64,000 nt of DNA from NCBI RefSeq assembly GCF_018294505.1, contig NC_057814.1, forward strand, positions 296,674,059-296,738,058. The letters run 5' to 3'. Origin of the DNA: Triticum aestivum. Taxonomy: Eukaryota > Streptophyta > Magnoliopsida > Poales > Poaceae. The translations under genes were made by a program, and so were the position numbers. Shown here piece by piece: positions 13,115 to 24,735 of the stretch. The notes below the pieces were generated by a model. That model was not told the DNA's origin and did no database searches. It saw nothing but the letters and a program-made list of their open reading frames with translations. Each line of letters begins with the position of its first letter. Position 1 is the first letter of the stretch.

Positions 13115-13265
13115 TCTTTGGGTGTTAATCACATAAGCGATGTGAACTAGATTACTGACTCTAGTCAACCCTTTGGGTGTTGGTCACATGACGATGTGAA
13201 CTATGGGTCTTAATCACATGGTGATGTGAACTATTGATGTTAAATCACATGGCGATGTGAACTAG
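13115..13265 (+). repeat. Short imperfect tandem repeat before the polypurine tract of A
   Basis: Four units share the core ATCACAT-n-GATGTGAACTA, at about 13118-13150, 13172-13203, 13204-13233 and 13234-13265. Each core is also a small inverted repeat (TCACAT against ATGTGA). The array sits directly before the polypurine tract. Confidence 0.8.
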
Positions 13266-13281
13266 ATTATTGACTCTAGTG

Positions 13282-13293
13282 CAAGTGGGAGAC
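13282..13293 (+). other. Polypurine tract of A
   Basis: CAAGTGGGAGAC lies immediately before the 3' LTR and is the expected primer for plus-strand DNA synthesis. Confidence 0.85.
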
Positions 13294-15008
13294 TGAAGGA
13301 AATATGCCCTAGAGGCAATAATAAAGTTATTATTTATTTCCTTATATCATGATAAATGTTTATTATTCATGCTAGAATTGTATTAACTGGAAACTTGATA
13401 CATGTGTGAATACATAGACAAACAGAGTGTCACTAGTATGCCTCTACTTGACTAGCTCGTTGATCAAAGATGGTTATGTTTCCTAGCCATAGACATGAGT
13501 TGTCATTTGATTAACGGGATCACATCATTAGGAGAATGATGTGATTGACTTGACCCATTCCGTTAGCTTAGCACTCGATCGTTTAGTATGTTGCTATTGC
13601 TTTCTTCATGACTTATACATGTTCCTATGACTATGAGATTATGCAACTCCCGTTTACCGGAGGAACACTTTGTGTGCTACCAAACGTCACAACGTAACTG
13701 GGTGATTATAAAGGTGCTCTACAGGTGTCTCCAAAGGTACTTGTTGGGTTGGCGTATTTCGAGATTAGGATTTGTCACTCCGATTGTCGGAGAGGTATCT
13801 CTGGGCCCACTCGGTAATGCACATCACTATAAGCCTTGCAAGCATTGTAACTAATGAGTTAGTTGCGGGATGATGTATTACGGAACGAGTAAAGAGACTT
13901 GCCGGTAACGAGATTGAACTAGGTATCGAGATACCGACGATCGAATCTCGGTCAAGTAACATACCGATGACAAAGGGAACAACGTATGTTGTTATGCGGT
14001 CTGACCGATAAAGATCTTCGTAGAATATGTGGGAGCCAATATGAGCATCCAGGTTCCGCTATTGGTTATTGACCGGAGAGGTGTCTCGGTCATGTCTACG
14101 TAGTTCTCGAACCCGTAGGGTCCGCACGCTTAACGTTACGATGACGGTTATATTATGAATTTATGTGTTTTGATGTACCGAAGGAGTTCGGAGTCCCGGA
14201 TGAGATCGGGGACATGACGAGGAGTCTCGAAATGGCCGAGATGTAAAGATCGATATATTGGACGACTATATTCGGACTTCGGAAAGGTTCCGAGTGATTC
14301 GGGTATTTTTCGGAGTACTGGAGAGTTACGGGAATTCGTATTGGGCCTTAATGGACCATACGGGAAAGGAGAGAAAGGCCCCAAAGGGTGGCCGCACCCC
14401 TCCCCATGGACTAGTCCGAAATGGACTAGGGAGGGGGGCGCCCCCTTCCTTCTTTCTCCTTCTCCCTTCCCTTTTCCTACTCCAACAAAGAAAGGAGGAG
14501 TCCTACTCCCGGTGGGAGTAGGACTCCCCCCTTGGCGCGCCCTCCTCCTAGGCCGGCCGCCTCCCCTCTTGCTCCTTTATATACGGGGGCAGGGGGCACC
14601 CCAGAGACACAACAATTGATCATTGATCTCTTAGCCGTGTGCGGTGCCCCTCCACCATATTACACCTCGATAATATCATAGCTGTGCTTAGGCGAAGCCC
14701 TGCGTTGGTAGAACATCATCATTGTCACCACGCCGTCGTGCTGACGAAACTCTCCCTCAAGACTCGGCTGGATCGGTGTTCGAGGGACGTCATCGAGCTG
14801 AACGTGTGCTGAACTCGGAGGTGCCGTGCGTTCGGTACTTGATCGGTCGGATCGTGAAGACGTACGACTACATCAACCGCGTTGTATTAACGCTTCCGCT
14901 ATCGGTCTACGAGGGTACGTGGACAACACTCTCCCCTCTCGTTGCTATGCATCACCATGATCTTGCGTGTGCGTAGGATTTTTTTTGAAATTACTACGTT
15001 CCGCAACA
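13294..15008 (+). repeat. A 3' LTR (1715 bp)
   Basis: It starts TGAAGGAAAT and ends CCGCAACA, followed by the target duplication AAAGC at 15009-15013. It is collinear with the 5' LTR over its full length. Confidence 0.95.
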
Positions 15009-15013
15009 AAAGC
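15009..15013. repeat. Target-site duplication AAAGC, right copy (element A)
   Basis: It is identical to 6462-6466. The Maximus RNase H frame resumes directly afterwards. Confidence 0.95.
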
Positions 15014-15189
15014 ACATTGAGATTCGTCATAACTTTCTCAGAGATCATGTCATGAAGGAATATATTGATATCATTCACGTCAACACTGAAGACCAATTGG
15101 CAGATATCTTCACAAAGCCCTTGGATGAGAAAAGGTTTTGCAAGTTGCGGTGTGAGCTAAATATCTTGGAATCCTCGAATGTCCTGTGA
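15014..15189 (+). pseudogene. Maximus pol: C-terminal end of RNase H
   Basis: The frame continues from 6466 after removal of A: HIEIRHNFLRDHV, VNTEDQLADIFTKPLDE and KRFCKLRCELNILE, ending in TGA at 15187-15189. The HIEIRxHFIRD and LADIFTKPL motifs mark the end of copia RNase H. The join across A preserves the frame, which confirms the nested insertion. Confidence 0.92.
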
Positions 15190-15895
15190 TTAGGCACACA
15201 TCCTAACACTTATGCATGTTGACGACTTAGATGTGCAACACATGAAGTAATGTATATCTTCAATTAATGAAGACTTACACACTGAGTGTGAATACATTAA
15301 TGCGGAATTTGACTTCGGAGCGCCACGATAATTGTGCGCCGTGTCTGGGTCTAATACTTCCTATACGGTGGGTAACGCCACCACCAAACTTTTGTTTGAA
15401 GTGTTTTCTCTTGGTGTTGAATTTGCTAAGTCTTCGTATTTGATTTATCTTCAACATTGATTTGTCTTCTTGTTGATCTTCACTTTGTTGATTTAGTCTT
15501 ACTCAGATATATACATATATTTGTGTTCTGTCCTCTACAGCATTCACTTATCACTATGTCTTCTCGTTTGAATCTTTTGGACTAAGTGAATGTGATCGGA
15601 CCCTAACCTCTTCTATGCTTCTACCTCAAATTCTATCTATCCAAATCATATGCATTCTATTGAAACCGTCGAATGTCTTCTCTGCGTCCTTGTCAGCTGA
15701 AGATACAGAGACCAACGTTGAATCTGTTTTAAATGCTCAATCCTTATTGCCTGAAACCCGGAGAAGCCGGAACGACCACCCGACAGTTCAGGCGTGCGTG
15801 GGAACATGGAACAACTTCCAATGTGTTGCATGTTCGCCACGTGTCTCTCAGATGTGAACCGCCAGGGGCACCTGCATAATTGCGTTGTGCTGTTC
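15190..15895 (+). other. Maximus spacer between pol and the second ORF
   Basis: About 700 bp without a credible ORF. It ends at an internal TATA box at 15902. I see no other signal. Confidence 0.55.
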
Positions 15896-15901
15896 CTCTC
15901 C

Positions 15902-15910
15902 CTATAAATA
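15902..15910 (+). promoter_or_regulatory. Internal TATA box upstream of the Maximus second ORF
   Basis: CTATAAATA is followed by a pyrimidine-rich leader with ACAAACCCTAGAG, then a GC-rich stretch and an ATG at 16374 (MSSRYEVNVFKTD). The layout is that of a plant promoter and 5' leader. It suggests that the downstream ORF may be expressed from its own promoter rather than only by splicing of the full-length RNA. This is inference. Confidence 0.45.
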
Positions 15911-16373
15911 CACATCACATCGCGGTCAAAATCTTTCTTCCACCTCTCCACCTCGACAAACCCTAGAGCCACCGCTAGCTCCCGAAGACGCCGGCGACAA
16001 AGCGCTTAGCTGCCGCGACCTCACCGACGCCGTCCTCACGCCGGCCGCGGACCTCGTCTTCTCCGCCGCCGCCGTAGGTGTCCTCCATCGCCAAGTTAGG
16101 GCACGGAAGATCGAACTGCTCGGCCTCCTCTCTACTCCGTCTAGCAGTTCATCGTGTGGTAATTAAAACTCACTTTTACTGCCTTTTTGATCCGATAGAT
16201 TCATCCTTCTTCACCAAAAGTGGTTTCTGTGGCTACAAATTTGGATCTATCCTGTTCTGCATCTCATAATATGCCTAGTATATTCACTTATGCTTCACAC
16301 ATAGTTAGATTCCTCACTTGTACCTATTCTTGGATTCGTACAAATCTGGAACCAACTCCCAACATATAAGTGA

Positions 16374-19300
16374 ATGTCTTCGCGCTATGAGGTCAATGTC
16401 TTCAAAACTGATTTATCTTCAAAATCTTCTGAGAATGCATATGACCTCTTCCCCTTCCCTCGCATCTCTAATGCTATCACAGGTACATGTCCGTGGGAGA
16501 ATCCCTTGGTTCTCATAGTCTGCATTCATTTGCAGAATTCTTACAGCATCACATCAATTCTCCCGAAGCTAGTTCTTGTCCAGAGAAAAGTCAGCAAGGA
16601 AGGGAGGCAGACAGTGCCGCGGGGGCACTTCAATGGATTTGCCTGAAGATCTTTATGAGTTATACAAAACTGATCCTGAAGAGAGCTATGACCAACGCAA
16701 AACTCGAATCCAATGGATTCGAAGATATTGGGCAGAGCAATGGTTCAAGTACAGATTGTCACCAAGGAATATGCTGAAAAGAATGCCATCAAGCGTCCTT
16801 GGGGGGGATATTCTCTACAAAAATCTTCAACCCAAGACCAAATATGAAGCTATTGCTCAGGGTTTCTACCCTTGAATGGTCCGTGGACCATAGCCTGCTG
16901 ATGCCGACCCATCGTCTTTGTTATGGTGTCGTGAAGACAGTTTGTTCAAGCGCAACTACAAGTTTGCCAAGGATTCTGCCGTAAAGAACAAGAAGAGTCT
17001 CGGATGCAATTTCAATCCAGGTCCTTCTCCTCCGCGGGCTGATGGCACACGTGATGCCAATTCCAATGTCATCAGCCCCTTCCACAACTTTAATGGTCTC
17101 CTCTCCTACATCGCCGCTCAGAGAGCCACAGTGGATCAGTCTGGAGATGAAGCTCCTGCTCCGCCGAAGCCTCAAAAGCAAAAGAAACCAAAGGCTTCGA
17201 AACCTGCTGCTGCACCAAGCGCTTCGCGTGCGAAGCCTCTCGCCACTGCTCCTCCTACACCAAGTGTGCGTTCTGAAGAAGTCTCTCGCATCTCCAAGAC
17301 TGAGAAGAAGAAGAAGAAGAAGAAGCCCATGCAGGTTACTGGTCAAGCACTGACCCCAGCTGTCGTTCTGAGGAATGAGACTGAAGCCATTGATCTATCT
17401 AGTGACGACGGTTTTGGCGATGATGCTCTTGAGCTGCAGATTAAGAGCAAGCAAGAGGCGGAAATCTTCAACTATTTGCCCCTTTTTGACGTGGACATGT
17501 TGAACAATTTCATTGATGAGTGGTTTGACAGTCCAAACCTAAGTTTTGATGATCTTCAGCTCCCAATTGTCCTCAGCGTCTCCTTCCATGGAGCCATTGC
17601 TCCTGAGCTGGCTCTAGCTCAGAGGATTGTTGAACTGAAGAACAAAATTGACTATGAGAAAGCTCAGTTCAAGAAGCACATGGCCAAGCTCAGTGTGTCT
17701 GATGTCCAAAACTTCAAGGAGGCGTTTCACAAGAAACGTGAAGAAGCAAAAAGGTTCACGAGAGCGAATGAAACACCTCGCTGCCAAATGTGTTCAAGCT
17801 CACAATGAAGCCAAGAAGCGCAAGGCACTTGGGTGTCCTGGCATCGACCCCAAGATGGCTGCCAAAAAGAAGAAGCCTACTGTGGCCCCAGCTGAAGCAT
17901 CCAGGCGGGAAGAACCTCGCATTGTCTTCCCCGCTAGTATGACAGGCGTGAAGCCCAAGGTCCCCACAGTAGCTTCAGGACTCAAGAAAACAAGGGCAGC
18001 TGAAGCCGAAGCCAGAAAGCGCAAGTCCAAGAACACCACTGACGATGCTCCACCTACCAAGAAGAGAAAGACAAAGAAGAAAGATCGGGCTGCTCCCACA
18101 GAGCCCCTTGTCGTCGAGCCAATCTCACTTGCTTGTCCTGCGTCCGCACACCAAGAGCGTCGTTTGATAGTTCACGAGCCTGCTATCACAGAGGCTCCTG
18201 AGGCTCAAGAAGATCCAGCTGTTGACCACACCGCAGCTGAAGACATTGGTCCCCAAGACAATGTAGATGATGACGAAGTCCTTCCTCAGATTGAGCACCA
18301 AACGGTATCATCGCCTGTTCTCACGAACAGCGAGCTCATCAGCATTGGTCGTCCATTGACGCCAATCGCTCAGGATGATTCATGGGCTGATCACCCTCAA
18401 GTCTCCCCCCGTCAAGAAGAATCGGCGCGTACTCCCCCAACTCTAGTCACCACTCCGGTGCTTCGTGATGACGACTTTGTGACCCAGCCAACTCCCTCTC
18501 CACATGCGTCGCCCGCATTTCGCAGGCTTCGCAAAGGACCAAGGCCACAAGTCGCTCTGTCGAGCATTCCAGAAGGAGAAGAGCACCGCACCTCAGTATC
18601 ACGCCAAGTGTTCCCTGAAGCCATTCCTACTGCGAACGTCTCAGAGTCTGAAGCCGAAGCTGCTGAAGACATTCCGGCTGCATCAGCCGATAAACAAGAA
18701 GAACCCCGTCAAGAAGAAGAACGTGTTGCTACACCCCCGTCCAACCAAGAAGTTGTTCTCGAGGAGAACGTGTCCGACCCTCCAGCTACTCAAGTGGAGG
18801 TTGCTAATACTAAGGCGGCCACCAACACAAATACTGAAGCCAATGACATTGTCATGGCTGAAGCAAATGTGGCGGCTAAAGTTAATGTGGCGCCAGAAGT
18901 GAATGAGCCTGAAGCTTCTAATGCACCTGGAGTCAATATTGCACCTGAAGCCATTGTACCACTTGCAGCTCATGTCAATGCCGATGCTCCTGTACCGCCT
19001 CCAAGGCCACACACTAATGAGCTGGCATTTGATCGCGGCCAACCTGTTATGGTTCCTGGTTCCTCCTCCTGCTCCCGGACCTCAATTTGACTATCATGTG
19101 GAGCACAGGCCTCAGGTCTAGAAGCCAAAACCAAGGCTGCCAAGGTTTCCAGGTACTGCAACTTCACTAGGATCTTTCAATGTGAATGGCTTCATTGCAC
19201 ACAACACCTTCTTTGACAACGACAAGAACCCATACTCAAAGCCAAGAATTTCATCTGATCGGTTCTGGAGCTATCAACAACGCAGTTACTACTCTTGTGT

Positions 19301-20708
19301 TCTTTATGATCAAGGGCGCATCTTTCCCCATATGCGTCTAGACTGCAAAGCTATTGGTGGCCTGCCCTTCTTAGAAGAAGCCCTTGATTGTTTCAGAGAT
19401 GCTGGTCTGCTACAATTTGTGACTGATAAAGAGCACTGGAACGAAGAGCTTCTGCTACAATTCTATGCCACCCTCCACATTCGCGGCTACAACAGGGATC
19501 CGAAGACATGGATCCTTGAGTGGATGACAGGCAATGTACACCACGAAGCCAAAGCTCTTGATATTATCGAGCTCACTGGTCTGCCCACTCCAGGTGAACT
19601 ATATGAACCTGGTTGTCAGCTTCACCGCAATGCTTTGGAGAGCATCTTCCAGAAGCTCGAGCCCAACATGAGCCAAATGCTGAGCATGATGAAGCCACTG
19701 CCACGCGATGCTGAATATCCAAGGGAATTCTTTGTTGAAGACCTAGAGTATCTGCCCCGCACTATTTATCATATCATCAGGGGAACTCTATGGCCTATCA
19801 AGGGACATTCTCCTGCAGCGAAGCTTGAAGGAGCAATGAAAACATTGGTTTTCTATATCTTCAATGGCATCAGCTTCAATGCTCAAGACTTCTTCATCAG
19901 GCAATTGGCTGCATCTGGCTCTGATCTCTTTGGTTTGAAATTCTATGCTCCATGGGTTATGCGCCTTATCAAGCTTCACTCTGCTGTCAACTATCAGCCT
20001 TCTGCACGCAATCATCTCATATTCTTGCCAGAGGTTGATCTATCTGTCGAAGCCATCTACCCAGAGCCTGCCAAGGAGCCAATTAATCTTCACAATGCCA
20101 ATCATCAAAGCTTCACTCAACCCATTGAAGGAGTTCTGGCTGCTACTCATGTTTATCCTTTGGCTGGCAATACACGTGCACCTCATCGTGCCCATACTGA
20201 AGCCACTGAAAGCACAATTGCTCAAAGGCCTCGAAAGCGTTCTCATGTTCTCAATGACCGAGAGCTTCTCGTTGCCCTGCATAAAAAATAGGATAAGCAT
20301 CACGACTGGCTGAAGCGTCAGATGCAAAGCCTCTTGGTGGATGTCAATCGCATTCGCAACGTTGCCACCAAGAATGCATTTGTCACTCATGAAACCTGTC
20401 GGAGGTCGTGGAAGCGTCTGACATTGCTTAGTGCTGAAGGTGATCTTGAAGACGATGGCTTCACAGAGAGATTCAAGTTTGATTCCACTCCTCCCAGGAA
20501 TGTTGTCTTGCATCGAACTCCCTCGCTCGAAAACTCTGAGTACTCCTGCTCTTCAGCAACTGTTAATGCCATAGTCATTGATGACGAAGATGATGCTACT
20601 TCACCACCTCCAACTTCGGCGCGTATCGACACAGCACCAAGTTCTTCTGCACCATCGAACCACAATGATGACCCTGCTGCTTCACCTTCTCCTCATGGAA
20701 ATGAGTAG
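16374..20708 (+). pseudogene. Maximus long second ORF after pol, function unknown, broken
   Basis: A coding region of some 1350-1400 codons lies in sense orientation between pol and the 3' LTR. The clear frame starts with ATG 16633 (MDLPEDLYELYKTDPEES); an upstream exon-like piece starts at 16374. The N-terminal part has lysine-rich runs near 17310 and an acidic patch. A long low-complexity Pro/Glu/Ala-rich middle (17800-19080) follows, then a more globular part (19182-20291; SDRFWSYQQRSYYSCVLYD) and an Asp/Ser-rich tail. Stops at 16873 and 20289 and frameshifts near 17765 and 19070 break it. SIRE elements often carry an env-like ORF in this place, but I see no signal peptide or convincing membrane segment, so I do not call it an envelope gene. 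Confidence 0.7.
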
Positions 20709-21220
20709 AGGCTCTATGTCTTCAAACCTTTTTGGTCCTTACTGGCAAAAGGGGGAGAAGCATATGAGTTGATAGTCTTCAAGCGTGTCCATATGGGTGG
20801 TTGCTATACTTTTGCCAAGTGCTTACAACTCTCGCTTTTGATACTTCTGGTTCTTTGAGTTGTAACACTTAAACTTGATGGTCGTCTGCTACTTTTTCTG
20901 CTATTCTGTGATGCGATGATAAATTCCGCATGTGCGATGATAAATCCCGCACGAAGTCATATTGCAGACGTCCATTTTTTTATTATGCATGTCATTATCT
21001 TCGTTATATCTTTTCATGCATGATGAATTGCCTTCATAAGTTGAAGAGGATTTCCACAGGTACAACCTGCCATGTGCATTTGCATTCCAAAAGCAAAATA
21101 CTTGTATGCACATCTTCAGGCGGAGCCTTTGGCTACTTATGAAGACAATACATTAAATCCTTACAATTTCACATACTTTTATCCCCATTGAAAAGTTCAA
21201 CCAGTTTGTCATCAATCACC
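20709..21220 (+). other. Maximus 3' untranslated region, no gene seen
   Basis: About 510 bp follow the second ORF. The sequence CAAAAGGGGGAGAAG at 20746 resembles the real polypurine tract and may be a decayed duplicate. No credible ORF is present. Confidence 0.5.
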
Positions 21221-21234
21221 AAAAAGGGGGAGAT
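21221..21234 (+). other. Polypurine tract of Maximus
   Basis: AAAAAGGGGGAGAT lies immediately before the TG of the 3' LTR. Confidence 0.9.
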
Positions 21235-22572
21235 TGTAAGTGCATCTAGTGCCACCCCTAGTTGGTTTTGGAGTATTGACGACAAACCTGGTTGAGGGAC
21301 TATTGTGTTTGTGAGACTTGCAAGATAACACAGGTAGTAGTCCCTCATTGATTCGGTTTACCTACCGGCGATGAACCCTAAAAATGTATGAAGACATTGA
21401 AGACAATGGTGGTATGTGAAGACAATCACATCAAAGTTTTTGACTCGAGAAGACATTCACGTGAAGACTATGGAGTGCGAAGACATAGTTGTTTCGTAGT
21501 TTCCTTTTCTTCTCTGTTGAGTCATAGGAACCACCGTACTGTTAAGTGGAGTCCAAGTGAACAAAGTCAGAGTGACTGAAGTGATGCTCAACCAAATCCT
21601 ATGTCTTCGAGGAAAGACAATGAGAGAAAATCTTATCCAGAGCTGGATGAGTCAGCTTTACTTGTAGCCCAAGTCAAGCTGCCGCGTGTGTTTGAAATCT
21701 GACCGTTGGAACACGTGTCAGTTCCTTAGTGACCCAGGGTCATTTCGGACAAATCAGGTCGGGTTGTCTAGTGGCTATAAATAGCCCACCCCCTACAACA
21801 TAAATTGGTGGCTGCTCAGAGTTAGTGCACGACTTTTGTCGTTTGAGAGCAACCCACCTCCGAAGCTTTTGAGATAGAGAAATCCTTGCGAGGACAACGC
21901 CCAAAACACCCAGAGCCAAAGAGTGTTAGGCATCACAGAAGTCTTTCTGTCCGCGTGACCTGAAGACTTGTTACCCTTGAGGACTGTGAATCCTCTAGCC
22001 GGTTAGGCGTCATGTTCTGAGCATCCAAGAGTCATTGTGAATTACCGGTGAACGAAGTCTGTGAAGGTTCGGAAGTCTATCTTGAAGACTTATCAGAGTG
22101 ATTGGGCGAGGACTGGGTGTCCTTAGCTCAAGGGGAATAAGGTGAAGACGCGGTCTTCTGAGTTGAATCTCAGCCTCCCTAACCAGACGTACAGTTGTCA
22201 CAGCAACTGGAACTGGTCCAACAAATCCTTGTCCTCAACAAGAGACTGGTTCTATCTTCTCCCTCTCTTTACTTACAGTTTGTCTTTGTGAAGTCATTGC
22301 CTGCTTGCACTATCTGTTTGACTTCACTGTGTAACTACTTGTTCTGATTGGCTTCATACTATCTTCCATCCTGATCCATACTGCCTAGCTGCTAATAGTC
22401 TTCGTGCTTTCACTTCATTGAATACTTGACTATGGCTTGCCTAGTGTAGTCTACCTTCCACTGCATGTTAATAGGTTCATTTCTATTGTTTGTCTTCGAA
22501 ACTTCCATGTTTTGAAGACTTTCATAAAAATCGCCTACTCACCCCCCCTCTAGTAGATAACTAGCACTTTCA
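21235..22572 (+). repeat. Maximus 3' LTR (1338 bp)
   Basis: It starts TGTAAGTGCATCTAGTGCC after the polypurine tract and ends at CTAGCACTTTCA. A TATA box (GGCTATAAATAGCCC) lies near 21773-21787. The text is rich in GAAGAC-type motifs, as in related LTRs. Without the 5' LTR the right edge is set by the terminal CA and by the start of foreign coding sequence (the F antisense gene) at 22573. Confidence 0.82.
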
Positions 22573-24455
22573 GTTCTCATCGCAGATGTGGCCCAATGCC
22601 GAGTTGGCCCTATTCCTGAGGCCCTCAAGCACGGGGGCATGCACGTGCTCCAGTGTCCGCTGCTGGAGCACTTCCTCCTTGTTCTGCCGCGCAACGGACT
22701 CGGCGTCTGCGACCCGCTGCTGAAGAGAGAGCAGCTCGATGCGGGCGGAGGCCAGTTCCGCGTGCGCCGAGACGAGGGCGGCTGTGGTGGCCTCCTCGCG
22801 CTTCCGGATCTCTTCTTCTTCGGCGGGTGTCCCCCTCAACGACGTAAGGGCGGCCCTACGTGCCTCCACTTGCCGCTCCAAGGAGGCGCTCCAGGCTTGG
22901 AGCTCCCACGCACGCTTCTACGCAGCCTCGCGACGGCGGTCAGATTCCCGGGCCTCTTCCTGAGCTCGAGAGCAGGCCTCACGCGAGGCTACGAGAAAGG
23001 CCTCGGCCTTCGCATTATCAAGCTCGCGCTGGTGGCGCCCGAGGTTGATAGCCACCTTCAGCATATGCCGCTCCTCCGCCAGACGAAGACCCTCGGCCAC
23101 AAGGCGCGCGTCCACATCCACGAGCTCTTCACCAAGCCGGTTCATCGCGCCCATCACCTCCTGAAAGAGCTCGTGGCGGACGATGCTCTTCTCTTGCGCA
23201 GACTTGAGCATGCCGCTGACTCCGTCCTCCGCCGCGGGGGACGCGGACGGGGCCCGAAGCGGCACGCCCCCTAGCAGCGGGGGGCTGGGGGCTGGCGCCT
23301 GCCCGGCTGCCGGTCCAGCCACGCGAGGGGCCGAGACGAGCGAAGATCCACCGCCTGAAGAGGACCCTAGGATCGAAGCCAACCAACCGCCGTCCAAGAC
23401 CAGGGGAGGGGCCCTTGGCACACTGGCCACGCTCCAAGCAAGGCCGACAAGAGGAGGCGACGAAGGCATGAGCTAAAGGCACCCCGCTGGCGGGCTGGCT
23501 TCCCCGGCTGGTCCCACGCCGGGGGCGGTGTGTGGGCTCGCAGCGCTCAAGTCTAGCGGGGGAGACGGGGCGAGAGGAGGCTGCTTCTCAGGAGATTCCG
23601 CGGCCCTGGCGGAAGGGATCCTGAAGAGCCATCGTCATGAAGAGAAGCAGCACTCAAAGAATCACGAAGATAAGGTACTTACTCGTGAATGGTGATATAC
23701 TTCCTCCGCTTCAACGGCCCAAAGGCGCCACTGCTGCAGCTCGGAGATTCCTTCCTCTTGCGGAGCTCCTTGAAGTCCACGCGGAGCCGGCTGAAGCGGT
23801 GAACATGGAGACCATCTCGGGGCGCAACTGGAGAAGCGCCCAAGGAGGCCTCGGGGGCGCCAAGCTGGGGGAAGCTGTCGGGCTCCGCTTCACAGCGACC
23901 TGCCGAGGCCTCCGGGGCTTCGACCTCAGGAACAGCGGGCTGCGTTGCCCCTTCAGCTGCCGCCCCAGTGTGGGGATCACGGGTTCCCAAGGATGACGCC
24001 TCGGGAGCCTTAGGCTCCATCGACACATCTGCACCAGCGCCCCCAGCCTCCAACGATACTTGCCCCTAGCATCCACTCTTGGGGCAGGATCGGGGCTGAT
24101 GGCAAGGAGAGGGACCATGATGATGGGGTTCTCACGGGGCCCCACAAGGCCGACTGGACGCAGCCCACTCATCGAAGGAGGGCATGTGCTCCACAAATTG
24201 CACCTTGTTCAAGCAGCAGTACAGAAGACAACTCTTCCCTAGCATGTCGTCAGGCAATGGGACGCCTGTCCGGACCTTGAGCACCGTTCGCCGCGCCTCA
24301 AGGGGGAGCCCGGACTCCTGAAGTCTGATGTGGTCATTGTTGCTGAGCAAGGCCCACATCGGTCGAGAGTGTCGCTGAAGTGCAGCAACTCGGCGCCGGA
24401 GGAACTCCTGCACCACCATAGGCGTAGTCACGCCGCAGTCCTTCAGCCTCTTCAA
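22573..24455 (-). pseudogene. F antisense gene: PF04195-like and coiled-coil protein, broken
   Basis: On the minus strand a first block (24455-24132) reads VVQEFLRRRVAALQRHSRP and MWALLSNNDHIRLQESG, text typical of the grass 'putative gypsy-type transposon' proteins. A reading-frame change near 24160 leads into SGLRPVGLVGPRENP. A splice donor GTAAGT stands at 23682-23677. The distal blocks (23469-22918 and 22881-22573) are Ala/Glu/Arg-rich with heptad-like character (ELASARIELLSLQQRVADAE), a likely coiled coil. Maximus cuts the 3' end. The role of these proteins is unknown. The order, PF04195-like domain then coiled coil, is the same as in E. Confidence 0.7.
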
Positions 24456-24718
24456 CCTGAGCCAGACAGGGACAAGGCAAGGATCGGCGAGCCTCTGGTG
24501 GCACTAACCGGAGTTGGGAATGGCGGGCACCGAGGAGAAGAGAGCAGGGGGTTGTGCACTCCGACATCAACAAATACCCACCGCGTCCGAAACTCGCTCA
24601 TGGATGGCGGAAGCTCAAAGTCAACCGCCACGCGTCGACCAAGGCCACAGGCTGTGGGGGCCCGTGGCGCTCTGCACTTACCCTTTGGCTTCGCCTCGAA
24701 GCCAAGTCCAAGCGTGCC

Positions 24719-24735
24719 TTGGGCCCGGCGGCTAC
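24719..24735 (+). other. Polypurine tract of F
   Basis: TTGGGCCCGGCGGCTAC directly precedes the TG of the LTR. The same motif with one substitution stands at the H 3' LTR on the opposite strand. Confidence 0.75.

Larger units (their letters stand above)
6467..15008 (+). mobile_element. A: complete Angela/BARE/WIS-type Ty1-copia retrotransposon (8542 bp)
   Basis: Two LTRs (6467-8183 and 13294-15008) flank a primer-binding site for initiator methionine tRNA, a decayed gag-pol and a polypurine tract. The LTR start TGAAGGAAATATGCCC and the text that follows are the widespread wheat/barley Angela-BARE-WIS LTR. The target duplication AAAGC is perfect on both sides. I count about 44 mismatches plus a few indels between the LTRs (about 2.5%), so it is fairly young compared with E and H. 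The internal coding region has many stops and frameshifts, so it must have been mobilised by proteins of other copies or decayed quickly after insertion. Confidence 0.96.
5208..22572 (+). mobile_element. 3' part of a Maximus-like (SIRE clade) Ty1-copia element, interrupted by element A
   Basis: In order the sequence shows copia reverse transcriptase and RNase H (5209-6466 and 15014-15189), a spacer with an internal TATA, a very long second ORF (about 16633-20708), a polypurine tract and a 1338-bp 3' LTR (21235-22572). Pol followed by a long extra ORF, the LTR start TGTAAGTGCATCTAGTGCC and the A/G-rich tract before it are typical of Maximus/SIRE elements in grasses. Element A splits it at 6467-15008 and X1 cuts it at 5207. 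Its 3' LTR abuts the antisense gene of element F, so it inserted there. The gag, protease and integrase parts lie outside the window. Confidence 0.85.

Noticed and set aside
13115..13265. Repeats before the A polypurine tract as a CRISPR-like array
   Set aside because: Eukaryotic retrotransposon context, imperfect units with no spacers. Such repeats are a feature of this element type.
15885..16166. Alanine-rich ORF after the Maximus internal TATA box
   Set aside because: It looks like a GC-rich untranslated leader read by chance. The clear ORF begins later, at 16374 or 16633.
16374..20708. Maximus second ORF as an envelope glycoprotein gene
   Set aside because: I see neither a signal peptide nor a membrane anchor, so position alone is too weak for that call.
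22588..23274. 228-codon plus-strand ORF in F
   Set aside because: It is a shadow of the minus-strand coiled-coil gene, which has the recognisable features.
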